A stretch of 38,253 nucleotides of DNA, taken from contig VGID01000038.1 of the NCBI GenBank assembly GCA_016868035.1, positions 1 to 38,253 on the forward strand. Reading direction: 5' to 3'. A model generated the notes under the pieces. The model searched no databases and was not told where the DNA came from. It saw only the letters and a list, made by a program, of their open reading frames with translations. Below are positions 15,322 through 23,703 of the stretch, in pieces (the first letter of the stretch is position 1; every line of letters starts with the position of its first letter). The stretch comes from Betaproteobacteria bacterium. Lineage in GTDB: Bacteria > Pseudomonadota > Gammaproteobacteria > Burkholderiales > SG8-41. Made by a program: the position numbers and the translations under genes.

Positions 15322-16305
15322 ATGAAAACGATTGGCGTCTGGAGTAGTTGGCTTGGAGCGATGATGGCGGCAGCTTTCATCGGCGAGGCGGTCGCGGCAG
15401 CGAGCCCGGCCTATCCCACGAAACCGATCCGCGTGCTCGTCGGGTTCCCCGCAGGGGGCAGCACCGACCTCCTTGCGCGATTGATCGGTGCGCGCCTGTC
15501 CGAGGTCCTCGGCGCCCAGATCATCGTTGACAACCGCGCCGCGGCCGGAGGGACCATGGCATCCGAACTGGTCGCCAAGGGCAATCCGGACGGCTACACG
15601 CTGCAAATGGCGACCGTGGCGAGCCATGGCATCAACCCGACTCTCTTCCGCAAGATCCCGTACGACCCGATCAAGGACTTCGCGCCCGTTACGCTAGTGG
15701 CAACGTACCCGCTCGTGCTGGCGGTGAATCCGACGGTTCCCGGCAAGTCGGTGAAGGAATTGATCGACGCGGCAAGAGCGAAGCCCGGGCAGTTCCGCTT
15801 CTCCTCGTCGGGCAACGGTACACCGGGACACCTGAGCGGAGAGATTTTCAAGACGCTCGCAAAGATTGACGTGACCCACGTGCCGTACAAGGGCGGCGCG
15901 CCGGCCAATCTCGCGGTGCTCTCCGGAGAGACGCACATGACGTTCGCGACGCTTCCCGGAATGATCCCGCACGTCAGGGCCGGGAAGGTTTACGCCCTGG
16001 CGGTCACGACGGCGAAGCGCTCCTCCGCGCTGCCGGACGTTCCCGCCATCGCAGAGTCGCTGCCCGGATACGACGTCGCCTCCTGGGCAGGACTGGTGGC
16101 TCCGGCCGGGACGCCGCGCAACGTCATTGCGCGGTTGCACGCCGAGACCGTCAAGATCATCGCGAGCCGCGAAGTGGGCGAGCGGCTGGCGGCCGACGGG
16201 GCGGACGCGGTCGGAAACACACCGGAGCAGTTCTCCGCCTTCATCAAGAACGAAGTCGGCAAGTGGGCAAAAGCGATCAAGCAGGCCGGCGTGCAGCAGG
16301 ATTGA
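15322..16305 (+). CDS. Bug/TctC family periplasmic binding protein
   Basis: A 327-residue extracytoplasmic receptor with a Sec signal (about 1-28, cleavage near VAAASPA). YPTKPIRVLVGFPAGGSTDL is the canonical mature N-terminus: the PxGGxTD loop binds the ligand carboxylate. DNRAAAGGTMASELVAK and VPYKGGAPANLAVLSG are the other Bug signatures. AGGAGG at 15308-15313 sets the ATG. No tctA/tctB genes accompany it, as is usual for the many orphan Bug proteins of Betaproteobacteria. It may share the TctAB at 26889-28894 or act as a sensor. It probably captures the substrate, or a related acid, of the hydroxylase encoded just downstream. Confidence 0.93.
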   Translation: MKTIGVWSSWLGAMMAAAFIGEAVAAASPAYPTKPIRVLVGFPAGGSTDLLARLIGARLSEVLGAQIIVDNRAAAGGTMASELVAKGNPDGYTLQMATVASHGINPTLFRKIPYDPIKDFAPVTLVATYPLVLAVNPTVPGKSVKELIDAARAKPGQFRFSSSGNGTPGHLSGEIFKTLAKIDVTHVPYKGGAPANLAVLSGETHMTFATLPGMIPHVRAGKVYALAVTTAKRSSALPDVPAIAESLPGYDVASWAGLVAPAGTPRNVIARLHAETVKIIASREVGERLAADGADAVGNTPEQFSAFIKNEVGKWAKAIKQAGVQQD

Positions 16306-16339
16306 TGCCGCGGCTCATACCATTTCAAAGGGGGGAACC

Positions 16340-16810
16340 ATGACACAAGCGCTGACGTTCACGGTCAATGGCAAGACCGAGCGAATAGAGACCGACGATC
16401 CGAAGATGCCGCTGCTGTACGCGCTACGCAACCAGCTGGGGTTCAAGAGCATGCATTTTGGCTGCGGCCTCGCCCAGTGCGGCGCCTGCACCGTGCACGT
16501 CTCGGGCAAGCCCGTGCGCTCCTGCTCATTCCCGGTCGCATCGGCAGCGGGTGAGGAAATATTGACCCTGGACGGCATCGGTAATGCCGCAAAGCCGCAC
16601 CCGTTGCAGCTGGCGTTCATAGAGGAACAGGCTGCGCAGTGCGGCTACTGCGCCAACGGAATGATCATGCAGGCGAAAGCGCTGCTCGATTCCAACAGGT
16701 CGCCTTCCGACCGCGATATCAAGCGCGCCCTTGCGAACAACCTGTGCCGTTGCGGCACGCACCAGCGAATCGTCCGCGCCGTGAAACGCGCCGCGAAAAT
16801 GATGGCCTGA
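16340..16810 (+). CDS. Molybdenum hydroxylase small subunit, two [2Fe-2S] clusters (IorA-like)
   Basis: A 156-residue electron-transfer subunit of the xanthine oxidase family, IorA/NicA type. Cys42, Cys47, Cys50 and Cys62 (GCGLAQCGACTVHV ... SCSFPV) bind the plant-ferredoxin cluster. Cys101, Cys104, Cys136 and Cys138 (QCGYCANGMIM ... NLCRCGTH) bind the second cluster. The ATG at 16340 follows AAAGGGGGG; the frame is open further upstream but inside the preceding gene. It ends 13 bases before the large subunit gene. It passes electrons from the molybdopterin site to an acceptor that is not encoded nearby. Confidence 0.94.
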   Translation: MTQALTFTVNGKTERIETDDPKMPLLYALRNQLGFKSMHFGCGLAQCGACTVHVSGKPVRSCSFPVASAAGEEILTLDGIGNAAKPHPLQLAFIEEQAAQCGYCANGMIMQAKALLDSNRSPSDRDIKRALANNLCRCGTHQRIVRAVKRAAKMMA

Positions 16811-16823
16811 GGAGACACGCACC

Positions 16824-19031
16824 ATGCTGAACCAACCTATGAACCGCCGCAATTTTCTCGCGATGAGCGGCTCGCTCGTCGTGACTTTCACCCTGCCCGG
16901 CGCGGCATCGAGCGCCCCCGCGCGGCAGGCCGGCCCGGTCAAGACCGTCGCTCTCGACGAAGTGGACGGCTTTCTTGCGGTCAATGCCGACGGCACGATG
17001 ACCGTGTACACGGGGAAGGTGGACCTCGGCACCGGAATTCGCACTGCGTTCACCCAGATCGCCGGTGAGGAGCTGGACATGCCGCTCAACCGGATCCGCA
17101 TCGTCGAAGGAGACACGCTGCTCACGCCCGACCAGGGCGCAACCATCAGCAGTATCTCCATCTCGAGGGGTGGAATGGAAATCCGCCAGGCAGCGGCAAC
17201 CGCGCGGGCAGCGCTGATCGGCGAAGCTTCCAAGGTCCTGGGTGTGGCGCCCGAACAGCTGGCGACCGAAGACGGGTCGGTGATGTCGCGCCAGGATGGG
17301 CGGCGCGTCCCTTATGAGAAGCTGATCGGCGACCGGAATTTCTCGATCAAGGTGAATGCAAAGGCTCCGGTCAAGGATCCGAAGAGCTACAAAGTCGTCG
17401 GCAAGCCGGTCGCGCGCGTCGACATACCGGAAAAAATGTGGGGTGAATTCAGTTTCGTCCACGACTTCCGGCTCCCGGGCATGCTGCACGCAAGGGTGAT
17501 CCGGCCGGCGGCCATGGGCGCCCAGCTCCTCTCCGTCGATGATGCTGCAGCGCGCAGAATCCCGGGTTTCGTCGCGACGGTGCGGCGGAACAATTTTCTC
17601 GCCGTCGTTGCCCGCGACGAATGGGCGGCGATCCGCGCGGCACGCGCGGTGAAGGCGAGCTGGTCGCCATGGGAAGGCCTGCCCGAGAAAGAGAGGCTGT
17701 GGGATCACGTGCGCGCGACGCCGGTCGTGCGCCGCGACGTGACGCTGAACACCGGTGCCGCGGAAGAAGCCCTGAAGAGCGCACCGCGGACGCTGCAGGC
17801 AACCTTCGACTTTGCGATCAATACGCATGGCTCGCTCGGGCCGTCGTGCGCGGTGGCCGAATGGAAGGACGGCAACCTCACCTGCTGGACCGCCTCGCAA
17901 CAGACACACGAATTGCGCAAGCAGGTCGCTGAGATGCTCGGCATCGGCCGCGACAACGTGCGCTGCATCTTTATCGAGGGATCGGGCTGCTACGGGCGCA
18001 ACGGAAACGAGGATGCCGCCGCGGATGCGGCCCTGATCGCGAAGGAAACGGGCCAGCCGGTCCGGGTTCAATGGAGCCGCGAAGACGAGCACGTCTGGGA
18101 GCCGAAGGGCCCGCCGACGCTTCTCGACTACCGTGCGGGGCTCGATCAGAACGGGAACGTCGTATCCTGGTTGGCCGATGCCTACGTCCCGGAAGGCCAG
18201 AAGGTCTCGCGCACCACGCTGCTCGCCGCCGACCTCGCCGGCCTGCCCAAGGACCCGGCCCATACCGGCAGCATCCACCAGCAACTGGCGATACCGTACG
18301 TCTTCCCCAATATCAGGACGGTCGCGCACCGGCTCGCGGAAACGCCTTTCCGTCCGTCCTGGATCCGCACCCCGGGCCGGATGCAGAACAATTTCGGAAC
18401 CGAGGCGTTCCTTGACGAAATCGCCCATGCGGTCGGGGCTGATCCGATCGAATTCCGCATCCGCCACCTCAAGGATAAACGCGGCATCGAAGTACTGGAG
18501 CGCGTCGCTCGCCTTGCGGACTGGCAGCCCAGGACCGGGGCGCAGCGCAGGAGCGGCACGGTGGTCGCCGGGCGCGGGACCGCTTACATCAAGTACGAGC
18601 TGGTGCGCACCTACGTCGCCGCGGTGGCCGATGTGGAGGTCAATAGAAGGACCGGCGAGATCAGGGTCGTGCGTTTTCACATCGCGCACGATTGCGGGCA
18701 GATCATCAATCCGGACGGCCTGAAAAATCAGATCGAGGGCAACGTGATCCACACCACCAGCCGCACATTGCTGGAGGAAGTGCAGTTCAACCGCTCGACG
18801 ATCACCAGCAGGGACTGGGCAGGTTACCCGATCCTCAGGTTCCCGGACATCCCCGAGATCGCGATCGACCTGATCGACCGGCCAACCGAGCGCCCATGGG
18901 GCGCCGGCGAACCCACGTCCGGGGTCGTGCCTCCGGCCATTTCGAACGCCGTGTTCGACGCCGTGGGGGTGCGCCTGCGCTCGGCGCCGTTCACGCGCGA
19001 GAAGGTGCTCGCCGCACTCCGAAGAGTCTAG
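16824..19031 (+). CDS. Molybdopterin cytosine dinucleotide-type hydroxylase large subunit (IorB-like)
   Basis: A 735-residue molybdenum-binding subunit, isoquinoline 1-oxidoreductase beta/aldehyde oxidase class. MNRRNFLAMSG near the start is a twin-arginine signal, so the enzyme is exported folded. Molybdopterin-domain segments include KVDLGTGIRTAFTQI, GSGCYGRNGNEDAAADAALI and the terminal WGAGEPTSGVVPPAISNAVF with catalytic Glu696. GGAG at 16811-16814 sets the ATG at 16824. No c-type cytochrome subunit gene follows, although periplasmic IorAB-type enzymes often have one. The TAG stop is part of the CTAG at the edge of the MITE-like element (19028-19238), so the element sits exactly at the gene end. 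The substrate is probably an N-heteroaromatic or aldehyde and remains unassigned. Confidence 0.92.
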   Translation: MLNQPMNRRNFLAMSGSLVVTFTLPGAASSAPARQAGPVKTVALDEVDGFLAVNADGTMTVYTGKVDLGTGIRTAFTQIAGEELDMPLNRIRIVEGDTLLTPDQGATISSISISRGGMEIRQAAATARAALIGEASKVLGVAPEQLATEDGSVMSRQDGRRVPYEKLIGDRNFSIKVNAKAPVKDPKSYKVVGKPVARVDIPEKMWGEFSFVHDFRLPGMLHARVIRPAAMGAQLLSVDDAAARRIPGFVATVRRNNFLAVVARDEWAAIRAARAVKASWSPWEGLPEKERLWDHVRATPVVRRDVTLNTGAAEEALKSAPRTLQATFDFAINTHGSLGPSCAVAEWKDGNLTCWTASQQTHELRKQVAEMLGIGRDNVRCIFIEGSGCYGRNGNEDAAADAALIAKETGQPVRVQWSREDEHVWEPKGPPTLLDYRAGLDQNGNVVSWLADAYVPEGQKVSRTTLLAADLAGLPKDPAHTGSIHQQLAIPYVFPNIRTVAHRLAETPFRPSWIRTPGRMQNNFGTEAFLDEIAHAVGADPIEFRIRHLKDKRGIEVLERVARLADWQPRTGAQRRSGTVVAGRGTAYIKYELVRTYVAAVADVEVNRRTGEIRVVRFHIAHDCGQIINPDGLKNQIEGNVIHTTSRTLLEEVQFNRSTITSRDWAGYPILRFPDIPEIAIDLIDRPTERPWGAGEPTSGVVPPAISNAVFDAVGVRLRSAPFTREKVLAALRRV

Positions 19032-19238
19032 CAGCCTGTCGGACTTAGGGTCCCGACAGGCTGCTCAAAGCAAAACCGCCTCATGATCGGGCTTGAGTTC
19101 AATGCAAAACCACCCCGGCAAGCCCCGAAAACGCGCATCGAGCCGGTCTCGGCGTCATTATTATCATTTTGTCCTGTCGTTTTCATGAGGCGGTTTTGCA
19201 ATAGGAGCTTGTCGCGCTCAAGTCCGACAAGCTCCTAG
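19028..19238. mobile_element. MITE-like element with hairpin termini and CTAG flanks
   Basis: A 211-base segment bounded by CTAG at both ends. The ends are inverted repeats: CTAGCAGCCTGTCGGACTT on the left against CTAGGAGCTTGTCGGACTT on the right, 17 of 19 matching. Each end is also a hairpin of 13 bp with a 10-base loop (19030-19042/19053-19065; 19202-19214/19225-19237). Inside, GCAAAACCGCCTCATGA (19070-19086) has its perfect inverse at 19183-19199. There is no open reading frame of note. CTAG could be a 4-base target duplication. It was probably mobilised by an insertion-sequence transposase encoded elsewhere. Confidence 0.75.
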
Positions 19239-19247
19239 TACGGGTAC

Positions 19248-19276
19248 CCGGCTCCGCGCGAACAGCGCGGAGCCGG
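19248..19276 (-). terminator. Strong GC hairpin after the PrpF-like gene
   Basis: CCGGCTCCGCGC (19248-19259) and GCGCGGAGCCGG (19265-19276) form a perfect 12-bp stem with a 5-base loop, 4 bases beyond the stop codon of the minus-strand gene. There is no long T run, so it may be an intrinsic terminator of reduced strength or an mRNA-protecting hairpin. Confidence 0.55.
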
Positions 19277-19280
19277 CAAG

Positions 19281-20477
19281 CTATGCCGCCCTGAGCTTGC
19301 CCCCGGTCGCGGCGAGAAGCTGCGGCACGCGCGAGGCCCGCAGGTACACGTATCCCTCGAACATGCGCCGCTGGGTGCGGTAGAAAGCGCCCTGCTCCGC
19401 GTGCCATTCTCCGCCGCGCCTGCGCACGGTGGCCGCAACGTTCAGCACGCCCGACGGCATCGCGATGCGGATATCGCCTTCCGCGTCGCCTCCCTTGCGC
19501 AGGGCCTCGTTCACGATGCTGCCCTCGACGCGCGCCGCGACCGCCATGCACAGCGACGCGGTGAGCGGCAGCGCGCGGTGCGGCTGGCCGTTCGAGATCA
19601 TGCGGCCGGTAAGGTCTACTTGCGCCGCGTCGATCGCCTCTCCCGATAGCGTGCTCGCCCGCTGCGGCCCGGAGACGAAGCCCACGAACGGCACCGTCGT
19701 TTTCTCCGCCGCTTCCTCCACGGTTGCGCCGATGCCCATTGCGACGGACGCCGCGAGGCGGATCGCCGCGAGTTTCGCGAGCAGCGCGGTATGGCGGTCG
19801 AGCGCATCCGGCATCTCGGTGCCCGTCAAGCCGAGGTCCTGCGCGGCAAGAAAACAGCACGCATTGGCGGCATCCACCAGGGAAGCGCGGAATTTTCCAT
19901 AGCCCGGAACGTCGAGCGTGTCCGCCGCGTTTCCCGTGGGCAGCAGTTTTCCGGTGCTCGCTCCGCCGGGTTCGCGAAACTCGAGCCGCACGGGCGCGCC
20001 GGTTCCCGAGACCCCGGGGATCGCGAGATCTCCGTCCACGGCCGCGCGGCCGTCATCTAAAGCGAACCGCGAGTGGATCACCTTGTTCGTGTTCGTGTTG
20101 TGGATGCGCACCAGTGCCTCGGAGCCCGGGGCCTTGACCAGTCCCTCGTCCACGGCGAACGGCCCCATCGCCGAGGACATGTTGCCGCAGTTTCCGCTGT
20201 AATCCACTTTCGCGTCCTTCACCAGCACCTGCGCGAAGGTGTAATCGATGTCGGCATCGGGCCGGGTCGAAGGCCCGATCACGCACACCTTCGACAGCGA
20301 GGAGATGCCCCCGCCCATGCCGTCGAGCTGCCGGCCATAGGGGTCCGGGCTGCCGATCGCTGCGAGAAAGATCTCGTCCCACAACGCGCGGTCCGCGGGC
20401 AGGTCGCGCGCGTGGAACACCACCGCGTTGCTCGTGCCGCCGCGCATGAATACGGCGGGAATCTTCAACTGACTCAT
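19281..20477 (-). CDS. PrpF-family isomerase/tautomerase
   Basis: A 398-residue protein of the PrpF/DUF453 family, with a diaminopimelate-epimerase-like two-lobed fold. Signatures are IPAVFMRGGTSNAVVFHARD at the start, YSGNCGNMSSAMGPFAVDEG (about 93-112, the usual catalytic SGNCGNM loop) and a second-half VAMGIGATVEEA. Members include 2-methylaconitate isomerase PrpF, 3-methylitaconate isomerase and 4-oxalomesaconate tautomerase (GalD). The sequence alone does not decide between them. It lies 120 bases downstream of an FMN hydroxy-acid oxidase gene on the same strand. Neither acnD nor prpC is present, so the propionate role is not supported here; a branched tricarboxylate route is more likely. 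Confidence 0.88.
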   Translation of the reverse strand: MSQLKIPAVFMRGGTSNAVVFHARDLPADRALWDEIFLAAIGSPDPYGRQLDGMGGGISSLSKVCVIGPSTRPDADIDYTFAQVLVKDAKVDYSGNCGNMSSAMGPFAVDEGLVKAPGSEALVRIHNTNTNKVIHSRFALDDGRAAVDGDLAIPGVSGTGAPVRLEFREPGGASTGKLLPTGNAADTLDVPGYGKFRASLVDAANACCFLAAQDLGLTGTEMPDALDRHTALLAKLAAIRLAASVAMGIGATVEEAAEKTTVPFVGFVSGPQRASTLSGEAIDAAQVDLTGRMISNGQPHRALPLTASLCMAVAARVEGSIVNEALRKGGDAEGDIRIAMPSGVLNVAATVRRRGGEWHAEQGAFYRTQRRMFEGYVYLRASRVPQLLAATGGKLRAA

Positions 20478-20597
20478 GGCCTGTCCTTTCGAATGCCTGA
20501 CTGTTCCGGTTTCCGGGTCCCGGGTTCAAAGTTCGATGTCGTGACACGGATCTCGCCTTGAACGTTGAACGTGGGAACAACCTTCATCGCTCGTCCT

Positions 20598-21803
20598 TCA
20601 TCCCTGCTTTTGATCCATCCTCCGCCCGGACACCGCGGCCGGCCGCGCCTCGTCAAGCCGCACGCATTGCGGGCCCAGCGCATCGAGCGATGTCGCGCCG
20701 AGCAGCGCCAGCACGCGGTCCACCTCGCCATTCAGCAGCTCGAGCGCGCGCAGCACGCCGGACTCGCCGCCCGCGACCGCTCCGTAGAGCGTCGGGCGCC
20801 CGACGAACACCATGTCCGCCCCGAGCGCCAGCGCCTTCACGATGTCGGTTCCGCGCCGAAAGCCGCTGTCCGCCATGATCGGCAGGCGGTCGCCGACCGC
20901 CGCGGCGATCTCCGGCAGCACCTCGATGGGAGACGGCGCGCCGTCGAGCTGGCGCCCGCCGTGGTTGGACACGAAGATCCCGTCGGCGCCGTGCTGCGCC
21001 GCGAGCCGCGCATCCTCGACCGTGAGTATCCCCTTCACCAGCAGCTTGCCGGGCCACAGCCGCCGCAGCCAGTCGAAGTCCTCCCAGTTGAGCGCCTCGC
21101 GCCGCGTGCGGAACTCCGTGAGGGTCTTGGACACGATGCGCCCGCCGACGTTGCTGTCGAGGTTCTGGAAGCGCGGGATGCCCGAGGAGAGCAGCGTCCT
21201 GAAGAAGACCCCGGCGAGCCACCGCGGGTGGAGCAGCCCGTCGAGCATGTTCGCGAGATCGAGCCGGAACGGAATCTCGAAGCGGTTGCGGCGATTGTAT
21301 TCCCGGTTGCCCGCGACCGGAATGTCGGTGGTGAGCACCAGCGCCTCGTAGCCCGAATCGAGCGCGCGCCGGACGAGACGCTCCGCCGCTTCACGGTCCT
21401 TCGACATGTAGAGCTGGAACCAGAGACCGGCGGTACCCTCCCGCGCCACACGCTCCATCTCGATGAAGGAGGCCGTGGAAAGCACGAACGGCAGGTTCGC
21501 GCGGCGCGCGGCGCGGGCGAGCGCGAGGTCGGCTTCGAAGCAATAGAGGCCGGCCGCCCCGGTCGGCGCGATGCCGAACGGGCCGTCGAACTCCCGGCCG
21601 AACACCGCCTTCTTCTGCGAGCGCCGCGAGACGTCCACCAGCGTGCGCGGCACGAAGCGGATCCGGTCGAACGCGGCGCGGTTGGCGCGCAGCGTGCTGC
21701 CCTCCTCGGCGCCGCCCTCGAGAAAATCGTACGCGATGCGCGGCAGCCTCTGGCGCGCGATCGTGCGCAGATCCTCGATGTTGTACGCGTGCTGGAAGAT
21801 CAT
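20598..21803 (-). CDS. FMN-dependent alpha-hydroxy-acid oxidase/dehydrogenase (LldD-like)
   Basis: A 401-residue TIM-barrel flavoenzyme that oxidises an L-2-hydroxy acid to the 2-oxo acid. FMN and active-site segments are FGIAPTGAAGL (76-86), LWFQLYMSKD (127-136), TTDIPVAGNREYN (158-170) and SNHGGRQLDGAPSPIEVLPE (279-298), with base His281 and substrate Arg284. The FMN phosphate loop ADSGFRRGTDIVKALALGAD follows. It is full length, and the ATG is at 21803. The C-terminal tail is Arg-rich. Substrate could be lactate, mandelate, glycolate or a bulkier hydroxy acid. It appears to be the first gene of a two-gene unit with the PrpF-like gene. Confidence 0.92.
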   Translation of the reverse strand: MIFQHAYNIEDLRTIARQRLPRIAYDFLEGGAEEGSTLRANRAAFDRIRFVPRTLVDVSRRSQKKAVFGREFDGPFGIAPTGAAGLYCFEADLALARAARRANLPFVLSTASFIEMERVAREGTAGLWFQLYMSKDREAAERLVRRALDSGYEALVLTTDIPVAGNREYNRRNRFEIPFRLDLANMLDGLLHPRWLAGVFFRTLLSSGIPRFQNLDSNVGGRIVSKTLTEFRTRREALNWEDFDWLRRLWPGKLLVKGILTVEDARLAAQHGADGIFVSNHGGRQLDGAPSPIEVLPEIAAAVGDRLPIMADSGFRRGTDIVKALALGADMVFVGRPTLYGAVAGGESGVLRALELLNGEVDRVLALLGATSLDALGPQCVRLDEARPAAVSGRRMDQKQG

Positions 21804-21980
21804 GTAATGGACTCAGATTGCAACCGCCGTCGCGCGGCGGCGGCGGCTCCGGAAAAGCTGTGCACGCGCGTTATTCTAATGCACAATCGTGCACGCGACA
21901 CGCGCCACCGCCTGCCCGAACGTCCACGAAATGGAACACGCTGAACTGAATCCTGGACGCGCCTGCGCCACGGGCGCACC

Positions 21981-22457
21981 GTGACGCTCGCGCGCATCGT
22001 CTCCGGCGGGCAGACCGGCGTTGACCGCGGCGCGCTCGACGCCGCGCTCGACGCAGGATTCCCGTGTGGCGGCTGGTGCCCGCAGGAGCGCCTCGCGGAA
22101 GACGGCGCGATCCCCGCCCGCTATCCGCTCGCCGAGCTCTCCGGGGGCTACAAGGAGCGCACGCTCAGGAACGTGCTCGAGACCGACGGGACAGCGGTCT
22201 TTTATTTCGGGGAGCTCGAAGGCGGCACGCACCAGACCGTGTCGTACTGCCAGCAGCACCGCAAGCCCTGCGAGCTGCTCAACGCGGCGCAGCTCACGCC
22301 CGAGCAGTGCGCCCTGGAACTTGCCGCCTTCATCGCGCGCCACGGCATCGCGGCGCTCAACGTCGCCGGCCCGCGCGCGAGCAAGGTGCCGCAGGCGCAC
22401 GGCTTCGCGTACGCAGCGATCAAGGCGCTCATCCTGGCATCCAGGGAAAGATCCTAG
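21981..22457 (+). CDS. SLOG-superfamily 'molybdenum carrier' (cpYpsA-like) protein
   Basis: A 158-residue Rossmann-like protein with ARIVSGGQTGVDRGALDAAL at the start, GGWCPQERLAEDG (31-43), an acidic LETDGTAVFYFGELEGGTH segment and a late LNVAGPRASK loop. It matches the circularly permuted YpsA/'putative molybdenum carrier' family, which shares the SLOG nucleotide-binding fold. The molybdenum link comes from a distant Moco-carrier comparison and is not proved. It lies 3 kb from a molybdenum hydroxylase, which is suggestive only. It starts with GTG and is divergent from the hydroxy-acid oxidase gene. Confidence 0.75.
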   Translation: MTLARIVSGGQTGVDRGALDAALDAGFPCGGWCPQERLAEDGAIPARYPLAELSGGYKERTLRNVLETDGTAVFYFGELEGGTHQTVSYCQQHRKPCELLNAAQLTPEQCALELAAFIARHGIAALNVAGPRASKVPQAHGFAYAAIKALILASRERS

Positions 22458-22477
22458 AAACGATCTCAGAAACAGCT

Positions 22478-22580
22478 TGAAACCGCCGATGGATGCCGAT
22501 AGCAGGATGCGAGATACGGGATAGAAGCTGCATTTGATCGCGCACCACGGATCACGACTCACCATTCACGATTCACAATT
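22478..22580. repeat. Dispersed short repeats before the second MFS gene
   Basis: GAAACCGCCGATGGATGCCG (22479-22498) is a member of the GCCGATGNACGC family. ATCACGACTCACCATTCACG and ATTCACAATT (22551-22580) are 8-9 base tandem units. They directly precede the MFS start and would otherwise extend its open frame to 22534. Confidence 0.55.
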
Positions 22581-22587
22581 TTCCCGC

Positions 22588-23703
22588 ATGTATCGCATCG
22601 TGCTCATGAGCATCGCCATCCACAGCTGCTACCTCGGCAGCAAGGTGGTGTTGTCGCTGCTCGCGCTCGAGCTCGGCGCGGCCCAGGCGTTGATCGGGGT
22701 GCTCGCCGCGCTCTACGCCGTGGTGCCGCTCTTTCTCGGCATCTACTCGGGCCGCCTCGCCGACACGATCGGCATGCGCGCGCCGATGCTGATCGGCACC
22801 GCGTTCACCGCCGCCGCGATGCTGTGCGGATTTTTCTGGCGCGACCTCGCGGCGCTGTTCCTCGTCGCCACCCTGATGGGAACCGGGTTCGTCTTCTTCA
22901 ACGTCTCCGCCCAGAACCTGGCCGGCGGCTACGGCCGGCCCGAGCAGCGCGCGCGAAACTTCAGCATACTCTCCCTCGGCTATTCGGTCTCCGCCTTCAT
23001 CGGGCCCATGTTCGGGGGCTTCTCGATCGATCTCGCAGGCCATTACTGGACGTTCCTGTACTTTTCGCTGTTCACCCTGGTGCCCTTCACGGTGCTCGCG
23101 CTCTACGGCCACCTCACGCGCGTGGAAGTGCCGCAGCACCCGGAGCAGGAGCGCCGCACGCTGGACCTGCTGGGCGACCCGCCGCTGCGCCGCCTGATCC
23201 TGACCAGCGGGCTGGCCGTTGCCGCGTCGGATCTTTTCGCCTTCTACATGCCGATCTTCGGCCATTCGATCGGGCTCACCGCGTCCGAGATCGGGCTGAT
23301 CCTCGGCAGCTATGCCGCCGCCGCCTTCCTCGTCCGCTTCGCCCTGCCCGCGTTGCTGCGGATGATGCCTACCGGGAAATTGATGTTCACGTTCATGCTG
23401 GCCGCCGGGGCCGGCTTCCTGGTCCTGCCGGCGCTGCACAACATCTACCTGCTCCTGCTGCTCGCGTTCGTGATCGGGATCGGGCTCGGCTGCGGGCAAC
23501 CCCTGCTGATGATGATGTCCTACGAGAAGTCGCCCGCCGGGCGCACCGGAGAGGTGACGGGCCTGCGCCTCACGGCCAACAACGTCGCGCGCGTCATCGT
23601 GCCGCTGGTGTCGGGCGCGCTCGGGACGGCGCTGGGCGCGGCGCCGGTTTTCTGGATGAATGCCGTCAACCTCGCCGCGGTTAGCTGGCTTGCGCGGCGC
23701 TGA
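22588..23703 (+). CDS. MFS transporter, unknown substrate
   Basis: A 371-residue major facilitator, shorter than the usual 12-helix average but with about 11-12 hydrophobic segments. Motif A in loop 2-3 is GIYSGRLADTIGMRAPML. The first half ends with GYSVSAFIGPMFGGFSIDLA, the second with LGCGQPLLMMMSYEKSPAGR and TGEVTGLRLTANNVARVIVP. The ATG at 22588 is chosen because upstream in-frame codons are repeat-derived. The TGA stop merges into a TGACG repeat run. No partner gene reveals the substrate. Confidence 0.82.
   Translation: MYRIVLMSIAIHSCYLGSKVVLSLLALELGAAQALIGVLAALYAVVPLFLGIYSGRLADTIGMRAPMLIGTAFTAAAMLCGFFWRDLAALFLVATLMGTGFVFFNVSAQNLAGGYGRPEQRARNFSILSLGYSVSAFIGPMFGGFSIDLAGHYWTFLYFSLFTLVPFTVLALYGHLTRVEVPQHPEQERRTLDLLGDPPLRRLILTSGLAVAASDLFAFYMPIFGHSIGLTASEIGLILGSYAAAAFLVRFALPALLRMMPTGKLMFTFMLAAGAGFLVLPALHNIYLLLLLAFVIGIGLGCGQPLLMMMSYEKSPAGRTGEVTGLRLTANNVARVIVPLVSGALGTALGAAPVFWMNAVNLAAVSWLARR

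Noticed and set aside
16719-18752. 677-codon open frame on the minus strand
   Set aside because: It lies entirely opposite the IorA/IorB-like genes, which have complete motifs; the composition is that of an antisense shadow.
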